This document shows, piece by piece, positions 6,076-13,857 of a stretch of DNA of 20,124 bases. Source of the stretch: Anaerolineaceae bacterium UBA4781. Lineage in GTDB: Bacteria; Chloroflexota; Anaerolineae; Anaerolineales; Anaerolineaceae. Numbering within the stretch: the stretch's first letter is position 1; each line of letters opens with the position of its first letter. The notes beneath the pieces were generated by a model. The model had not been told where the DNA came from, did no database searches, and saw nothing but the letters and a program-made list of their open reading frames with translations. The stretch lies in NCBI GenBank assembly GCA_002403105.1, contig DHHD01000053.1, forward strand, positions 1 through 20,124, written 5' to 3'. Made by a program: the position numbers and the translations under genes.

Positions 6076-8758
6076 AGTTATTGCCCATTGCATCCATCAT
6101 ACGCATTGGGATCCGTTCTGGTATTTCACATCCCAAGATTCGATGGTCGTTTTTTCCTACAACATGAAAGAAATGTTACGGGCATTCGAGGCTGATAAAA
6201 TCAAGGACTTCTTCCTCGATGGACAAACAGCTGCTATTGATGAATATGTTGCAGTTCATCCGGAGGATGAAGCAAAGATCCGGAAGCTGGTTGAAGAAAA
6301 TAAGCTTACTATTGGACCCTTTGTCTCTCAGTTGGATCCATTTCTTTGCAGCGGGGAATCGGTCATTAATAATTTACGTCTGGGGATCAAGCACGCCAAG
6401 AACTTGGGAGAAGCATCCTTCATTGCATATTTGGCTGATCCATTTGGACAATCCATCGATTTTCCTAAAATATTTAACCAGTTCGGGATTCATGATTTCG
6501 TTTTTACGCGGGGAGTGGGGGATATCTACAATCTTGGCAATGAGTTCTACTTGGAATCCAATGATGGCAGCCAGGTCCTTTGTCATACGCTGCTTGCTGG
6601 ATATGGTTATGGAACGTATGCGTTCATGGATAAAAACTTGTTCACTTCAAAGGCCGAGGATTACAACAAAATTAGCGTTGATAGTCTTATCAAACGACTT
6701 CTGCAGAGATCTACATTAACCAATGAATTTGTTTTCCCTTTGGGCTTCGACCAAAATCCGATCATGCTCCATATAGAGGAACTCATTTCCTATTACAACA
6801 AGAAATATCCACATATTGAGTTCCGTTATACAAGCTGGGAAGAATATTTTGCCCGAGTACGTGAGCATGCGAAAGGATTAAAAACCTTTCAAACTGAATT
6901 GACCTCACCTCAATATCATCGTCTGCATTTATCAGGTATGAATTCAGCTAGGGCAGATATCAAGACGATCCTGGATAAAGCCGAACGATCATTGACATAT
7001 GAAGCCCAGCCGTTGATGGCTATGCTAGATTCTTTGGGTATACCCTACGATCAGGGCATTCTTGATAAAGCCTGGTACACATTGGTCAACTCACAAACCC
7101 ATGCTTCTGCAACACATGGCGATGTTACCAATCGTTGGGTAAAAGAAAATGGGCTGGCTGCATTGAATTACTCAGAAGCAGCGAAGATCTATTTAATGCG
7201 GCTGGTCGCTGCATCATTACCTAATTGTCCATCAGAAACAACAGCACTGGTCTTTTTCAATACCATCCCTTGGAAACGAGATATTGTGGCAAGAATGATC
7301 GTTGTTACAAAACAACCAAACTTCCAGCTTTTGAACCACAATGAACCTATTGATTATTCCGTCCTTCATCAAGAAAAAGTCTATGGCGGGGTCATTCGAA
7401 AAGATGAATCCTTGATGAACGAAGACAAATGGTTCTTCAAGACGGATATTGTGGCGAATGTCGGTTCGTTTGATGGGATTTCATATAAAACTTTCATGCT
7501 CAAAGAAAATGACGAAAAGAAAGCAGCCCCGGTTAAAGTACAAAGTGGTTCTCGGTCAATAAGCAACAAGCGCTATGAAATTGAATATAGCTCTGAGGGC
7601 ATCCACATTGCTGATACAAAACTTGGAAGATCATTTAAAAATGTGCTTTTCCTGCAGGATGGTGGTGATGAGGGTGATAGTTACGACTATTCTTATCCTG
7701 ATCAGGAGAAAGAATTCATTATTACCAATCAATTTACCGATGCAGATGTTGAATGTATTCAAACTCCAGATTTTGCTTCGATGAGTGTCAATGGTACGGT
7801 TTTTATTCCGGAGTCATTGGAAGCGCGAACGAACCGTCAGTTGAATTCCCCTTTGAAGTATACGATCAAACTCGAGTTGAATGCGACGTCACCCCTCATT
7901 CGAATTTATGGATCTATTTTCAATCAAGCGCAGGACCATCGCATTCGGTTAGGGATCCGAACGGGGATTGAAAATCGTTTTTCTTTCGCAGGAACGCAGT
8001 TTGGGTATGCCAAACGCCCGTGTGATCCCATTGAAATGAAAAATTGGAAACAGAATAATTATTTTGAAGAACCATGCAGCACCCGGCCATTGTTGAATCA
8101 TGTTTCAGCGGTCGGTGAAGAATATAACTTGACTGTATTTACACGTAGTACAAAAGAATATGAATTTACTGATGAAGATTATTCAAATATCCAGTTGACC
8201 TTGTTCCGATCGGTGGGATTTGTAGGACTCCCAGATTTAAATCGGCGACCAGGCAGACCCAGTGGTCTTGCTAATAAGATTTTTGCAGCACCGGAACACC
8301 AAATGCTTGGTGAAAACACCTTTGATATTGGGATTGGTATTTACTCTGGATTCGATGGTAATCAAATTATGCGTGATTACGCTGAATTTGCGGTAGGAGC
8401 GATGTATTACCAGAACCAGAATTTGGATAAGACGATCTATCCAATTTCCTATTTCCCGATCAATCCTTTGGAAACGAACCTACCAAAGGAATATACATTT
8501 TTGACATTGAATGCATTTCTGGGTAGTTATGGAACAGTGAAAAAAGCACAAAAAGAAAACGGTTACATTTTACAGATATTCAATAGTGAACAAAATCTGA
8601 TTGAAGGAGGTGAATTGAAGGTTGGTTTCGATTGCAGTCGCATTATTCAAGTGGATCTACTGGAAGAAGAAATATCAAATGCAAAACGGAATCCAATAAC
8701 GTTAAAAACTGGAGAATTGAAAAATTTGCTAATGATTTGTAATAAAAAGGAGGAATAG
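6065..8758 (+). CDS. GH38 alpha-mannosidase, MngB (mannosylglycerate hydrolase)-like
   Basis: About 897 residues if translation starts at the ATA at 6065. A perfect GGAGGTG at 6054-6060 sits right before it, and the catalytic HTHWD then falls at residues 12-16, as in MngB. The only standard upstream start, GTG at 6008, has no ribosome site and adds 19 unrelated residues; no ATG, GTG or TTG occurs between 6065 and the HTHWD motif. Family features, numbered from 6065: metal ligands H14 and D16, LDGQTAAIDEY, the nucleophile loop YLADPFGQS (D125), LGFDQNP, and a probable last metal ligand H346 in SQTHAS. Several positions differ from typical GH38 (HWDREW becomes HWDPFW; PDSFG becomes ADPFG; the usual HD is HA). 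Next to a PTS it probably hydrolyses a phosphorylated mannoside, giving mannose-6-phosphate. The start overlaps the isomerase gene by 11 bp, suggesting translational coupling. Confidence 0.87.
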   Translation: MKNKVIAHCIHHTHWDPFWYFTSQDSMVVFSYNMKEMLRAFEADKIKDFFLDGQTAAIDEYVAVHPEDEAKIRKLVEENKLTIGPFVSQLDPFLCSGESVINNLRLGIKHAKNLGEASFIAYLADPFGQSIDFPKIFNQFGIHDFVFTRGVGDIYNLGNEFYLESNDGSQVLCHTLLAGYGYGTYAFMDKNLFTSKAEDYNKISVDSLIKRLLQRSTLTNEFVFPLGFDQNPIMLHIEELISYYNKKYPHIEFRYTSWEEYFARVREHAKGLKTFQTELTSPQYHRLHLSGMNSARADIKTILDKAERSLTYEAQPLMAMLDSLGIPYDQGILDKAWYTLVNSQTHASATHGDVTNRWVKENGLAALNYSEAAKIYLMRLVAASLPNCPSETTALVFFNTIPWKRDIVARMIVVTKQPNFQLLNHNEPIDYSVLHQEKVYGGVIRKDESLMNEDKWFFKTDIVANVGSFDGISYKTFMLKENDEKKAAPVKVQSGSRSISNKRYEIEYSSEGIHIADTKLGRSFKNVLFLQDGGDEGDSYDYSYPDQEKEFIITNQFTDADVECIQTPDFASMSVNGTVFIPESLEARTNRQLNSPLKYTIKLELNATSPLIRIYGSIFNQAQDHRIRLGIRTGIENRFSFAGTQFGYAKRPCDPIEMKNWKQNNYFEEPCSTRPLLNHVSAVGEEYNLTVFTRSTKEYEFTDEDYSNIQLTLFRSVGFVGLPDLNRRPGRPSGLANKIFAAPEHQMLGENTFDIGIGIYSGFDGNQIMRDYAEFAVGAMYYQNQNLDKTIYPISYFPINPLETNLPKEYTFLTLNAFLGSYGTVKKAQKENGYILQIFNSEQNLIEGGELKVGFDCSRIIQVDLLEEEISNAKRNPITLKTGELKNLLMICNKKEE

Positions 8759-9076
8759 TTGAAAAAAATTGTTGGTGTGACATCATGCCCGGCAGGTATT
8801 GCACATACCTACCTTGCAGCAGAAAGCTTAGAGAAAGCTGGAAAGAAAAGTGGTTACTTGGTTAAGGTTGAAACCGAAGGTGCGGGCGGCATTGCAAATA
8901 AACTAACCGAAGAAGATATCGCAGAAGCCATTGCAGTGATCGTGGCTGCAGATACCAGTGTGCCCATGGAGCGTTTTCACGGCAAACCTGTTCTCAGTAT
9001 TTCAACGGGTGATGCCATTCGTAACGCTGCAAAATTTATTCAATTAATCGAAGAAGGAAAAATTGAAATTTACTGA
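8759..9076 (+). CDS. PTS fructose/mannitol-family EIIB component
   Basis: A 105-residue cytosolic EIIB of the fructose family. The phosphorylated cysteine is C10 in VTSCPAGIAHTYLAAESL, the hallmark of this family. It takes phosphate from EIIA and passes it to the sugar during transport by EIIC. The start is a TTG immediately after the GH38 stop, with AAGGAGG five bases upstream, so the two genes are tightly coupled. In MngA of E. coli the A, B and C domains are fused; here they are three separate proteins. The GH38 and isomerase neighbours point to a mannoside rather than fructose as the substrate (inference). Confidence 0.93.
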   Translation: MKKIVGVTSCPAGIAHTYLAAESLEKAGKKSGYLVKVETEGAGGIANKLTEEDIAEAIAVIVAADTSVPMERFHGKPVLSISTGDAIRNAAKFIQLIEEGKIEIY

Positions 9077-9093
9077 TCTTGAGGGAGATTAAT

Positions 9094-10149
9094 GTGAAAG
9101 GAAAAGGTTCTGTTTATCGTGACACCATGACAGGAGTATCTCACTTTCTGTCGTTTATCATTGCAGGTTGTGTGTTTATTTCCTTTGCACTTTTATTTGG
9201 AACCGGGAATGTTAATGTAGAGTCCGTTAGCGCCATAAATCCAATTTCTGAATGGTTTTTAAAAATAGGGAATATCGCGATGGGATTAATGCTGCCAATC
9301 CTGGCTGGATATATCGCATACTCAATTGCCGATCGCCCTGGTCTTCTGGCTGGTATGGTTGCAGGTATGCTTGCTAAGAGTGGAGGCTCTGGTTTTCTGG
9401 GAGCGATCGTGGGTGGATTTGTTGCAGGCTACATAATAAAGCTGTTGGAACAAATTACGAAAACTCTGCCAAGGTCATTTGAAGGTGCGAAAACACTTGT
9501 CATTTTTCCGGTTTTCGGAACCATACTGGCTGCACTAGCCATGCTGCCAGTTAATTATGTGGTAATGCCTATCAATACAATACTCAATAACTTCTTTCAG
9601 AATTTGGGTGGGGGCAATGCGATCGTGCTTGGTGCAGTGGTTGGTGCAATGTTGGCTTACGATAGCGGTGGCCCGATCAATAAAGTTGCATATCTATTTG
9701 CAGTTGCCTCCCTACTTGGTAAGGACGGTAATATAGTACCTTCCATTGCGATGGGTGCGGCTGGCTGTGCTGGCATGACGATTAGTATCAGCTGTGCACT
9801 GGCAACAGTACTATTCCCCAAGAAATTCTCTCAAGAGCTTAAAGAGGCTGGAAAAGCTGCCTGGATCATGGGACTCAGTTTTCTTGGAGAAGGAGCGATC
9901 CCTTTCACCACTGTACATCCCAGAAAAGTCATTTTATCTACTGTGACAGGAGCAGCAGTTGCAGGTGCTTTATCTGGTTTATTTCGATTAACACTGACAG
10001 CTCCTATTGGCGGTATTTTTACCCTTCCCTTCACCAATAACGTGCTTCTCTATTTACTTTGCTTTGTCATTGGTACCTTGGTTTCGACCTTCATGATGGG
10101 TTTTTTGTTAAAGAAAAATATTGAAGAAGATCAGAAGGCAGAGGAGTAG
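9094..10149 (+). CDS. PTS fructose-family EIIC membrane permease
   Basis: A 351-residue polytopic membrane protein forming the sugar channel. GTG at 9094 is chosen because the strong site GAGGGAGA (9081-9088) lies six bases before it; a TTG at 9079 overlaps that site and cannot be the start. About eight to ten hydrophobic segments are visible, starting with FLSFIIAGCVFISFALLFG. Two conserved family motifs are present: GGPINKVAY in the middle and FLGEGAIPF near the C-terminus, both part of the sugar-binding region. The length suits a stand-alone EIIC without fused A or B domains. The gene starts 17 bp after the EIIB stop. Confidence 0.92.
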   Translation: MKGKGSVYRDTMTGVSHFLSFIIAGCVFISFALLFGTGNVNVESVSAINPISEWFLKIGNIAMGLMLPILAGYIAYSIADRPGLLAGMVAGMLAKSGGSGFLGAIVGGFVAGYIIKLLEQITKTLPRSFEGAKTLVIFPVFGTILAALAMLPVNYVVMPINTILNNFFQNLGGGNAIVLGAVVGAMLAYDSGGPINKVAYLFAVASLLGKDGNIVPSIAMGAAGCAGMTISISCALATVLFPKKFSQELKEAGKAAWIMGLSFLGEGAIPFTTVHPRKVILSTVTGAAVAGALSGLFRLTLTAPIGGIFTLPFTNNVLLYLLCFVIGTLVSTFMMGFLLKKNIEEDQKAEE

Positions 10150-10180
10150 GATTCAATTGAAGGCAATTGGATTGAATCCT
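10148..10180 (+). terminator. Hairpin between EIIC and EIIA genes (processing, attenuation or weak terminator)
   Basis: A perfect 10-bp inverted repeat, AGGATTCAAT (10148-10157) and ATTGAATCCT (10171-10180), is separated by 13 bases and begins inside the EIIC stop codon. No run of T follows, so full rho-independent termination is unlikely. It could stabilise the upstream message, reduce read-through into the EIIA and regulator genes, or mark an RNase processing point. The 130 bp between it and EIIA hold no convincing promoter. Confidence 0.55.
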
Positions 10181-10311
10181 CTTGCGTAAATTAATTATAG
10201 GATAACTCCCATTCTTTGAGAACTCTGCCTTAGTATTCGAAAACTTTGGGTGTCATCTTTATGAGATTCTGTTAAGGATAAAAAAGTCATAAAAAATAGA
10301 AACAGGCCAAT

Positions 10312-10746
10312 ATGGAACTTGTTGATGAATCGTTGATAGCTCTTGATATTGATATTTCTTCTAAACTATCTGTGATTGAGAAGATTGCAGACCTTCTAGA
10401 AAAATCAGGTCGCATGAAGGATCGACAGCAGTATATCAAAGATGTGTTGCAGAGAGAAAAAATTGTTTCAACGTATATTGGAGATCTGATGGTGATTCCC
10501 CATGCTCGATCTTGTGCAATTAATTATCCCTCTCTGGTATATCTCAGATTAAATGAACCAGTGGATTGGAACCCTACTGAAAAGGCGAGGTATATTTTTG
10601 GAATTGCCGTGCCTGCTGAGAATGTAGAGAATATATATCTTGAAATTCTATCCTCGGTTGCCCGTAAATTGCTTGATGATACAATAAAAACAACCGTATT
10701 TAGGTCGAAATTAAAAAAAGAGATCTTAGTTGCTTTACTGTATTGA
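10312..10746 (+). CDS. PTS fructose/mannitol-family EIIA component
   Basis: A 144-residue cytosolic EIIA that accepts phosphate from HPr and hands it to EIIB. The family signature IGDLMVIPHARS places the phosphorylated histidine at H64. The length is normal for a free EIIA. The ribosome site is weak (an AGG about six bases before the ATG). The gene is separated from EIIC by 162 bp containing a hairpin, but it has the same orientation and precedes the GntR regulator by only 30 bp. It most likely completes the PTS whose B and C parts lie just upstream. EI and HPr must be encoded elsewhere in the genome. Confidence 0.92.
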   Translation: MELVDESLIALDIDISSKLSVIEKIADLLEKSGRMKDRQQYIKDVLQREKIVSTYIGDLMVIPHARSCAINYPSLVYLRLNEPVDWNPTEKARYIFGIAVPAENVENIYLEILSSVARKLLDDTIKTTVFRSKLKKEILVALLY

Positions 10747-10776
10747 CCATCCAACATGGAGAATCATTAAAAATAT

Positions 10777-11520
10777 ATGGTAAAACGAAATAGCGATGGT
10801 AAAAATAATTTAGAGAAGAGACTGCCAAAGTATTTGCAGATCGAAGAAGATCTTAAGTACAGGATCTTGTTGGGTGAATGGAAACCTGGAGATCGGATTC
10901 TTTCGGAAGAAGAATTTTGCAGAGTTTATGATGTTAGTCGAATTACAGTAAGAAGAGCCATCTCTGAGTTGGAATTAGCGGGTTATCTCTACCAGATCAG
11001 TGGTAAAGGAACCTTTATAAAAAATTTTCAGGAAGAAACTCAAGAAAATACTTTCGTTAAAAGTTTCACCAATGAAATGCGGGAGCGTGGTATGAATGTA
11101 ATTACTACCAGCGTCACCCTCGATGCAGTCCCCGCAGATAATTCTTTGGCAGGTTTACTGAACATTAATCCCGGATCACAAATTTTCCAGTTAAAAAGGG
11201 TGAGAGCCGTCAGTGACGGGGATATTATCGCTTATTCTGTCAATTCGTTCCCCAATGCAAAACCATTTTCGACGGATGCGAAAGATTATTACAACTCATT
11301 TTATGATTATTTGGCAACATTTGGTATCTATTTAATATCAACAAAAGAGTATCTTGAAGCGATGTTACCTCCTTCTAATGTTGCGGAAATGCTGCAAATT
11401 CCTCAATCAGAGCCAGTCTTGAAGTTCGTCAGGGTCAGCCACAATTCTGATTATAGTTTCAGTGAATATAATCTCTGTTATTACATTGGAAGCAAGTATC
11501 GCTACTATATAAACATGTAG
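10777..11520 (+). CDS. GntR-family (HutC/UTRA) transcriptional regulator
   Basis: A 247-residue regulator with an N-terminal winged helix-turn-helix (about 15-83, including GDRILSEEEFCRVYDVSRIT and the wing GKGTFIKNF) and a C-terminal UTRA ligand-binding domain (about 95-245). This is the same architecture as MngR, which represses the mannosylglycerate operon in E. coli. Its position at the end of the PTS/GH38 operon suggests that it represses the promoter at 4183-4211 and is relieved by a phosphorylated mannoside or sugar phosphate (inference). The start is the ATG at 10777; the closest ribosome-like GGAGAA is about 14 bases away, so expression may be low. I did not find a convincing operator palindrome. 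Confidence 0.9.
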   Translation: MVKRNSDGKNNLEKRLPKYLQIEEDLKYRILLGEWKPGDRILSEEEFCRVYDVSRITVRRAISELELAGYLYQISGKGTFIKNFQEETQENTFVKSFTNEMRERGMNVITTSVTLDAVPADNSLAGLLNINPGSQIFQLKRVRAVSDGDIIAYSVNSFPNAKPFSTDAKDYYNSFYDYLATFGIYLISTKEYLEAMLPPSNVAEMLQIPQSEPVLKFVRVSHNSDYSFSEYNLCYYIGSKYRYYINM

Positions 11521-11649
11521 CCTTTTATGAGATCTATCCTTTTTGTCAAGAATTAAATAAATATTATTTTGCCGGAGGAAAATAAAATAGTTTTTCTACT
11601 TTATTAACACCTATATTTACCTTCTTGTTTTGAGTACTTTACCCTTTTG

Positions 11650-11674
11650 AAAAAAAGCGCTGAAATCATCAGCG
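11650..11674 (-). terminator. Intrinsic terminator of the DUF3795 gene
   Basis: Read leftward, a 6-bp stem CGCTGA/TCAGCG with a 5-base loop (11658-11674) is followed by C and seven T (11656-11650). The stop codon of the DUF3795 gene lies within the stem. It separates this gene from the convergent GntR gene. The remaining 130 bp between the two genes show nothing else clear. Confidence 0.65.
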
Positions 11675-12031
11675 GTATCGTTTTTTATCATGCACACAGT
11701 ATGTGCCTTCTGAATTCACCCACCGCTTTTCTTCTTGTTCCAGAAAATGATCAATACCCATATCTCTGATCATTTCCAGGTTTTCGATTTCGCTCATTCC
11801 ATACTTTGCGCGATATCTGCTATCCAGGCGCTTCAACCTTTCACACGGGAATGTATCGCAGTCAAAACAATATCCACCCTTTCTTGTTTTGCACAGTTTA
11901 ATGGGGCATTTTATACAAACATGATTGACAATTCTGCCGCTCGAGCATCCCGGACATTTATTTTCCTTGCGTAGGTAACTCAAGCACAATCCACAGTTCA
12001 TTCCGCATGGTGCTATTAGTTCTTTTTGCAT
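11669..12031 (-). CDS. DUF3795 cysteine-rich putative metal-binding protein
   Basis: A 120-residue protein with 12 cysteines. It opens with the family motif IAPCGMNCGLCLSYL and continues with KCPGC, CIKCPIKLC, YCFDC and PCERL; the usual DUF3795 tail follows (RYGMS-like region and an IRDMGIDHFLEQEEKRW helix). The spacing of cysteines suggests two or more zinc or iron-sulfur sites. The biochemical role of this family is not established to my knowledge. The gene stands alone in leftward orientation, divergent from the purine nucleoside phosphorylase gene, with no strong ribosome site visible before the ATG. Confidence 0.87.
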   Translation of the reverse strand: MQKELIAPCGMNCGLCLSYLRKENKCPGCSSGRIVNHVCIKCPIKLCKTRKGGYCFDCDTFPCERLKRLDSRYRAKYGMSEIENLEMIRDMGIDHFLEQEEKRWVNSEGTYCVHDKKRYR

Positions 12032-12311
12032 AAGAAAATTTTAGCACTTTAAATTCCATTGTCCTGGTAATTTAAAAAAGGGGAGCGATGAATTTTCAAA
12101 TCGCTTGTAAAGAATGGAAAATTTTCATTTAAAACTTGCTGATGAATAACAATAGTTGCTGATTTATGAATTAACATAAATGATCTCTCTTTTTTGGAGC
12201 AAAATACAGATCATTGAGAAGGATATTTTAACGAAGAAATTTATTGTGATAGCATTGGTTTATTGTTTACAGATACGATAAAAAATTTCAATCTTAAGAA
12301 AAGAATCAACT
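12032..12311. other. Divergent spacer between DUF3795 and purine nucleoside phosphorylase genes
   Basis: This 280-bp AT-rich spacer has no gene. Read leftward, a stem AGCGAT/ATCGCT (12084-12105, 10-base loop) is followed by four C and six T, so it resembles an intrinsic terminator about 50 bp before the DUF3795 start. It could be a leader attenuator or a chance hairpin. No clear -35/-10 pair for the rightward gene was found. Confidence 0.35.
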
Positions 12312-13046
12312 ATGTTCAATATCCCAACTCCACATATCGAAGCCACCTCCAAAGACGAGATCGCAAAAGTAGTTCTCATGCCTGGTGATCCTCTGCGTGC
12401 CTGGAAGATTGCGGAAGAGCATCTGCAGAATGTGAAGCAATTCAACCAGGTTCGTGGCATGCTCGGATTTACAGGGTTTTATAAAGGAAAGCGCATCAGT
12501 GTGATGGGCTCTGGTATGGGGTTTGGCAGCATCGGCATTTATTCCTATGAACTGTATCAATTCTATGATGTAAATACCATTCTCCGCATCGGATCCTGCG
12601 GTGCATTGATTCCGCAGCTCGACGTCATGGATATCATCTTAACCGACCGTGTATTCTCCAATGAAACCTTTGCCAAAGACGCTTATGGTATCGAGGAGAA
12701 GCTCATCAAAGGCAGCCAGAGGGTTTCAGATGTCATCAAGAAGATCGCAACTGCGAAGCATATCAAGATACACGAAGGAAACGTTGTATCCGACAATGTT
12801 TTTTATACCACTGTGGAAACGAATTGGGATGCCATTTATGCGGAAAATAAGGTTATCGCTTCCGAAATGGAATCTTTTGCGCTATTTTCTACTGCACAAG
12901 CCTTGAACAAAGAAGCAGCTTGCCTGCTGACAGTGTCTGATAGTTCCTTCAAAAAGGAGCAAAATTTATCAGCAGAAGCGCGACAGAATGCTTTTAATGA
13001 AATGATGGTTCTCGCGTTGGAGACAGCGGAGGCTAGCTTGGATTGA
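12312..13046 (+). CDS. deoD: DeoD-type purine nucleoside phosphorylase
   Basis: A 244-residue enzyme of the hexameric (PNP/UDP family 1) type that splits purine ribo- and deoxyribonucleosides with phosphate, for purine salvage. The match to E. coli DeoD runs full length: TPHIEA (His for the neighbouring subunit's ribose site, H8), VVLMPGDPLRA (phosphate-binding G25 and R29), NQVRGMLGFTGFYKGK, LRIGSCGA (R92), SEMESFALF (ribose-binding E187) and TVSDSS (catalytic D210), followed by SAEARQ with the partner arginine R224. The residue after D210 is Ser where E. coli has His, and there is one extra residue before R224; neither should abolish activity. It appears to be a single gene. Confidence 0.93.
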   Translation: MFNIPTPHIEATSKDEIAKVVLMPGDPLRAWKIAEEHLQNVKQFNQVRGMLGFTGFYKGKRISVMGSGMGFGSIGIYSYELYQFYDVNTILRIGSCGALIPQLDVMDIILTDRVFSNETFAKDAYGIEEKLIKGSQRVSDVIKKIATAKHIKIHEGNVVSDNVFYTTVETNWDAIYAENKVIASEMESFALFSTAQALNKEAACLLTVSDSSFKKEQNLSAEARQNAFNEMMVLALETAEASLD

Positions 13047-13284
13047 TGGAAGTGCATTTTAATATAAGAATATGCATTTCATAGACCCTGCAAGCGCATG
13101 GTCTTTTGATTACTAACATTTCAATGAAAATATTAAATAGGGCACCACTTTTACCATGGATAAATACTCTTCCATTTTGATCAACTGTTTTTTCTTTCCC
13201 AAGGAATTAAGAAGCGATATCCCATTGGAATAAGAATTCCTCCTGCTTTTGATTGAGATCTCAATTGTTAAAATTTTTGTTGGA
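13047..13284. other. Spacer upstream of the perR promoter
   Basis: No gene is seen here. An 8-bp stem with one G-T pair (13050-13057 with 13072-13079) directly follows the nucleoside phosphorylase stop but lacks a T-tract, so it is at best a weak terminator. AGGAATT/AATTCCT (13202-13208, 13235-13241) forms a long-loop repeat. A perfect 14-bp palindrome, ATTGAGATCTCAAT, at 13252-13265 lies 20 bp before the perR -35 box and could bind a regulator. Confidence 0.4.
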
Positions 13285-13321
13285 TTGATTTTTTACGATT
13301 TATGGTTTATAATAATTATAA
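13285..13321 (+). promoter_or_regulatory. perR promoter with overlapping PerR box
   Basis: TTGATT (13285-13290) and TATAAT (13308-13313) are spaced by 17 bp. The -10 lies inside TTATAATAATTATAA (13307-13321), an exact match to the 7-1-7 PerR box consensus known from Bacillus subtilis. An additional intact half-site ATTATAA is at 13332-13338. A repressor bound here would block RNA polymerase, so perR and the downstream peroxiredoxin gene should be derepressed by peroxide. Confidence 0.85.
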
Positions 13322-13343
13322 GATAATAAAGATTATAAACATT

Positions 13344-13778
13344 ATGAAAAGTATTGATGAAGTCATTGAGGTATTTCAGAAACACGGACAAAAGGTCACC
13401 CCACAGCGCCGTGAAATTCTGAAGATTCTGGTCAATAACAAGGACCATCCTAAAGCAGAAGAGATCTATCGGATTTTAAAAAACAGGATGCCGGATGTAA
13501 CTCTGGCGACGGTTTATAACACCTTAAATGTTTTGAGAGACTTGGGCATGATCGAGTCGATTGGGGTGATTGGAGATGATTCTGTACATTATGATCCGAC
13601 CACCGAAGCCCATGATCACTTGTGTTGTATGCGTTGCAAACGCATTATGGATATCGAAAAAAAAGAACCAGAGGTAAATTTTACACAAAATGAAATCTCA
13701 GGATTTCAGATCGTGAAGCGAATGGTTACTTATTATGGATATTGCCCGGAATGTCAAAAGATGCTGAAAACAATTTGA
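13344..13778 (+). CDS. perR: PerR, Fur-family peroxide-sensing repressor
   Basis: A 144-residue Fur-family repressor. The ATG at 13344 is preferred: an in-frame ATG at 13302 lies upstream of the predicted transcription start and beside the operator. The winged helix includes VTPQRREIL and VTLATVYNTL. Metal-site residues fall at nearly the same positions as in B. subtilis PerR: H35, D84, H90, H92 and D103 for the regulatory Fe/Mn site (B. subtilis H37, D85, H91, H93, D104), and C95, C98, C134 and C137 for the structural zinc. The aspartate at 103, rather than glutamate, is the feature linked to peroxide sensing by histidine oxidation. It precedes a peroxiredoxin gene by 79 bp in the same direction. 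Confidence 0.92.
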   Translation: MKSIDEVIEVFQKHGQKVTPQRREILKILVNNKDHPKAEEIYRILKNRMPDVTLATVYNTLNVLRDLGMIESIGVIGDDSVHYDPTTEAHDHLCCMRCKRIMDIEKKEPEVNFTQNEISGFQIVKRMVTYYGYCPECQKMLKTI

Positions 13779-13857
13779 TTAGTACGAACGGGATATCGAT
13801 AAGCAAGACATCTTTTCGAGAGAAACTAAGAAAAAGAAAAATAAAAAGGAGAAAAAA

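Noticed and set aside
13302..13343. Upstream ATG start for perR
   Set aside because: It would place the -10 element and PerR box inside the coding region and lies before the predicted transcription start; the ATG at 13344 gives the normal PerR length and N-terminus.
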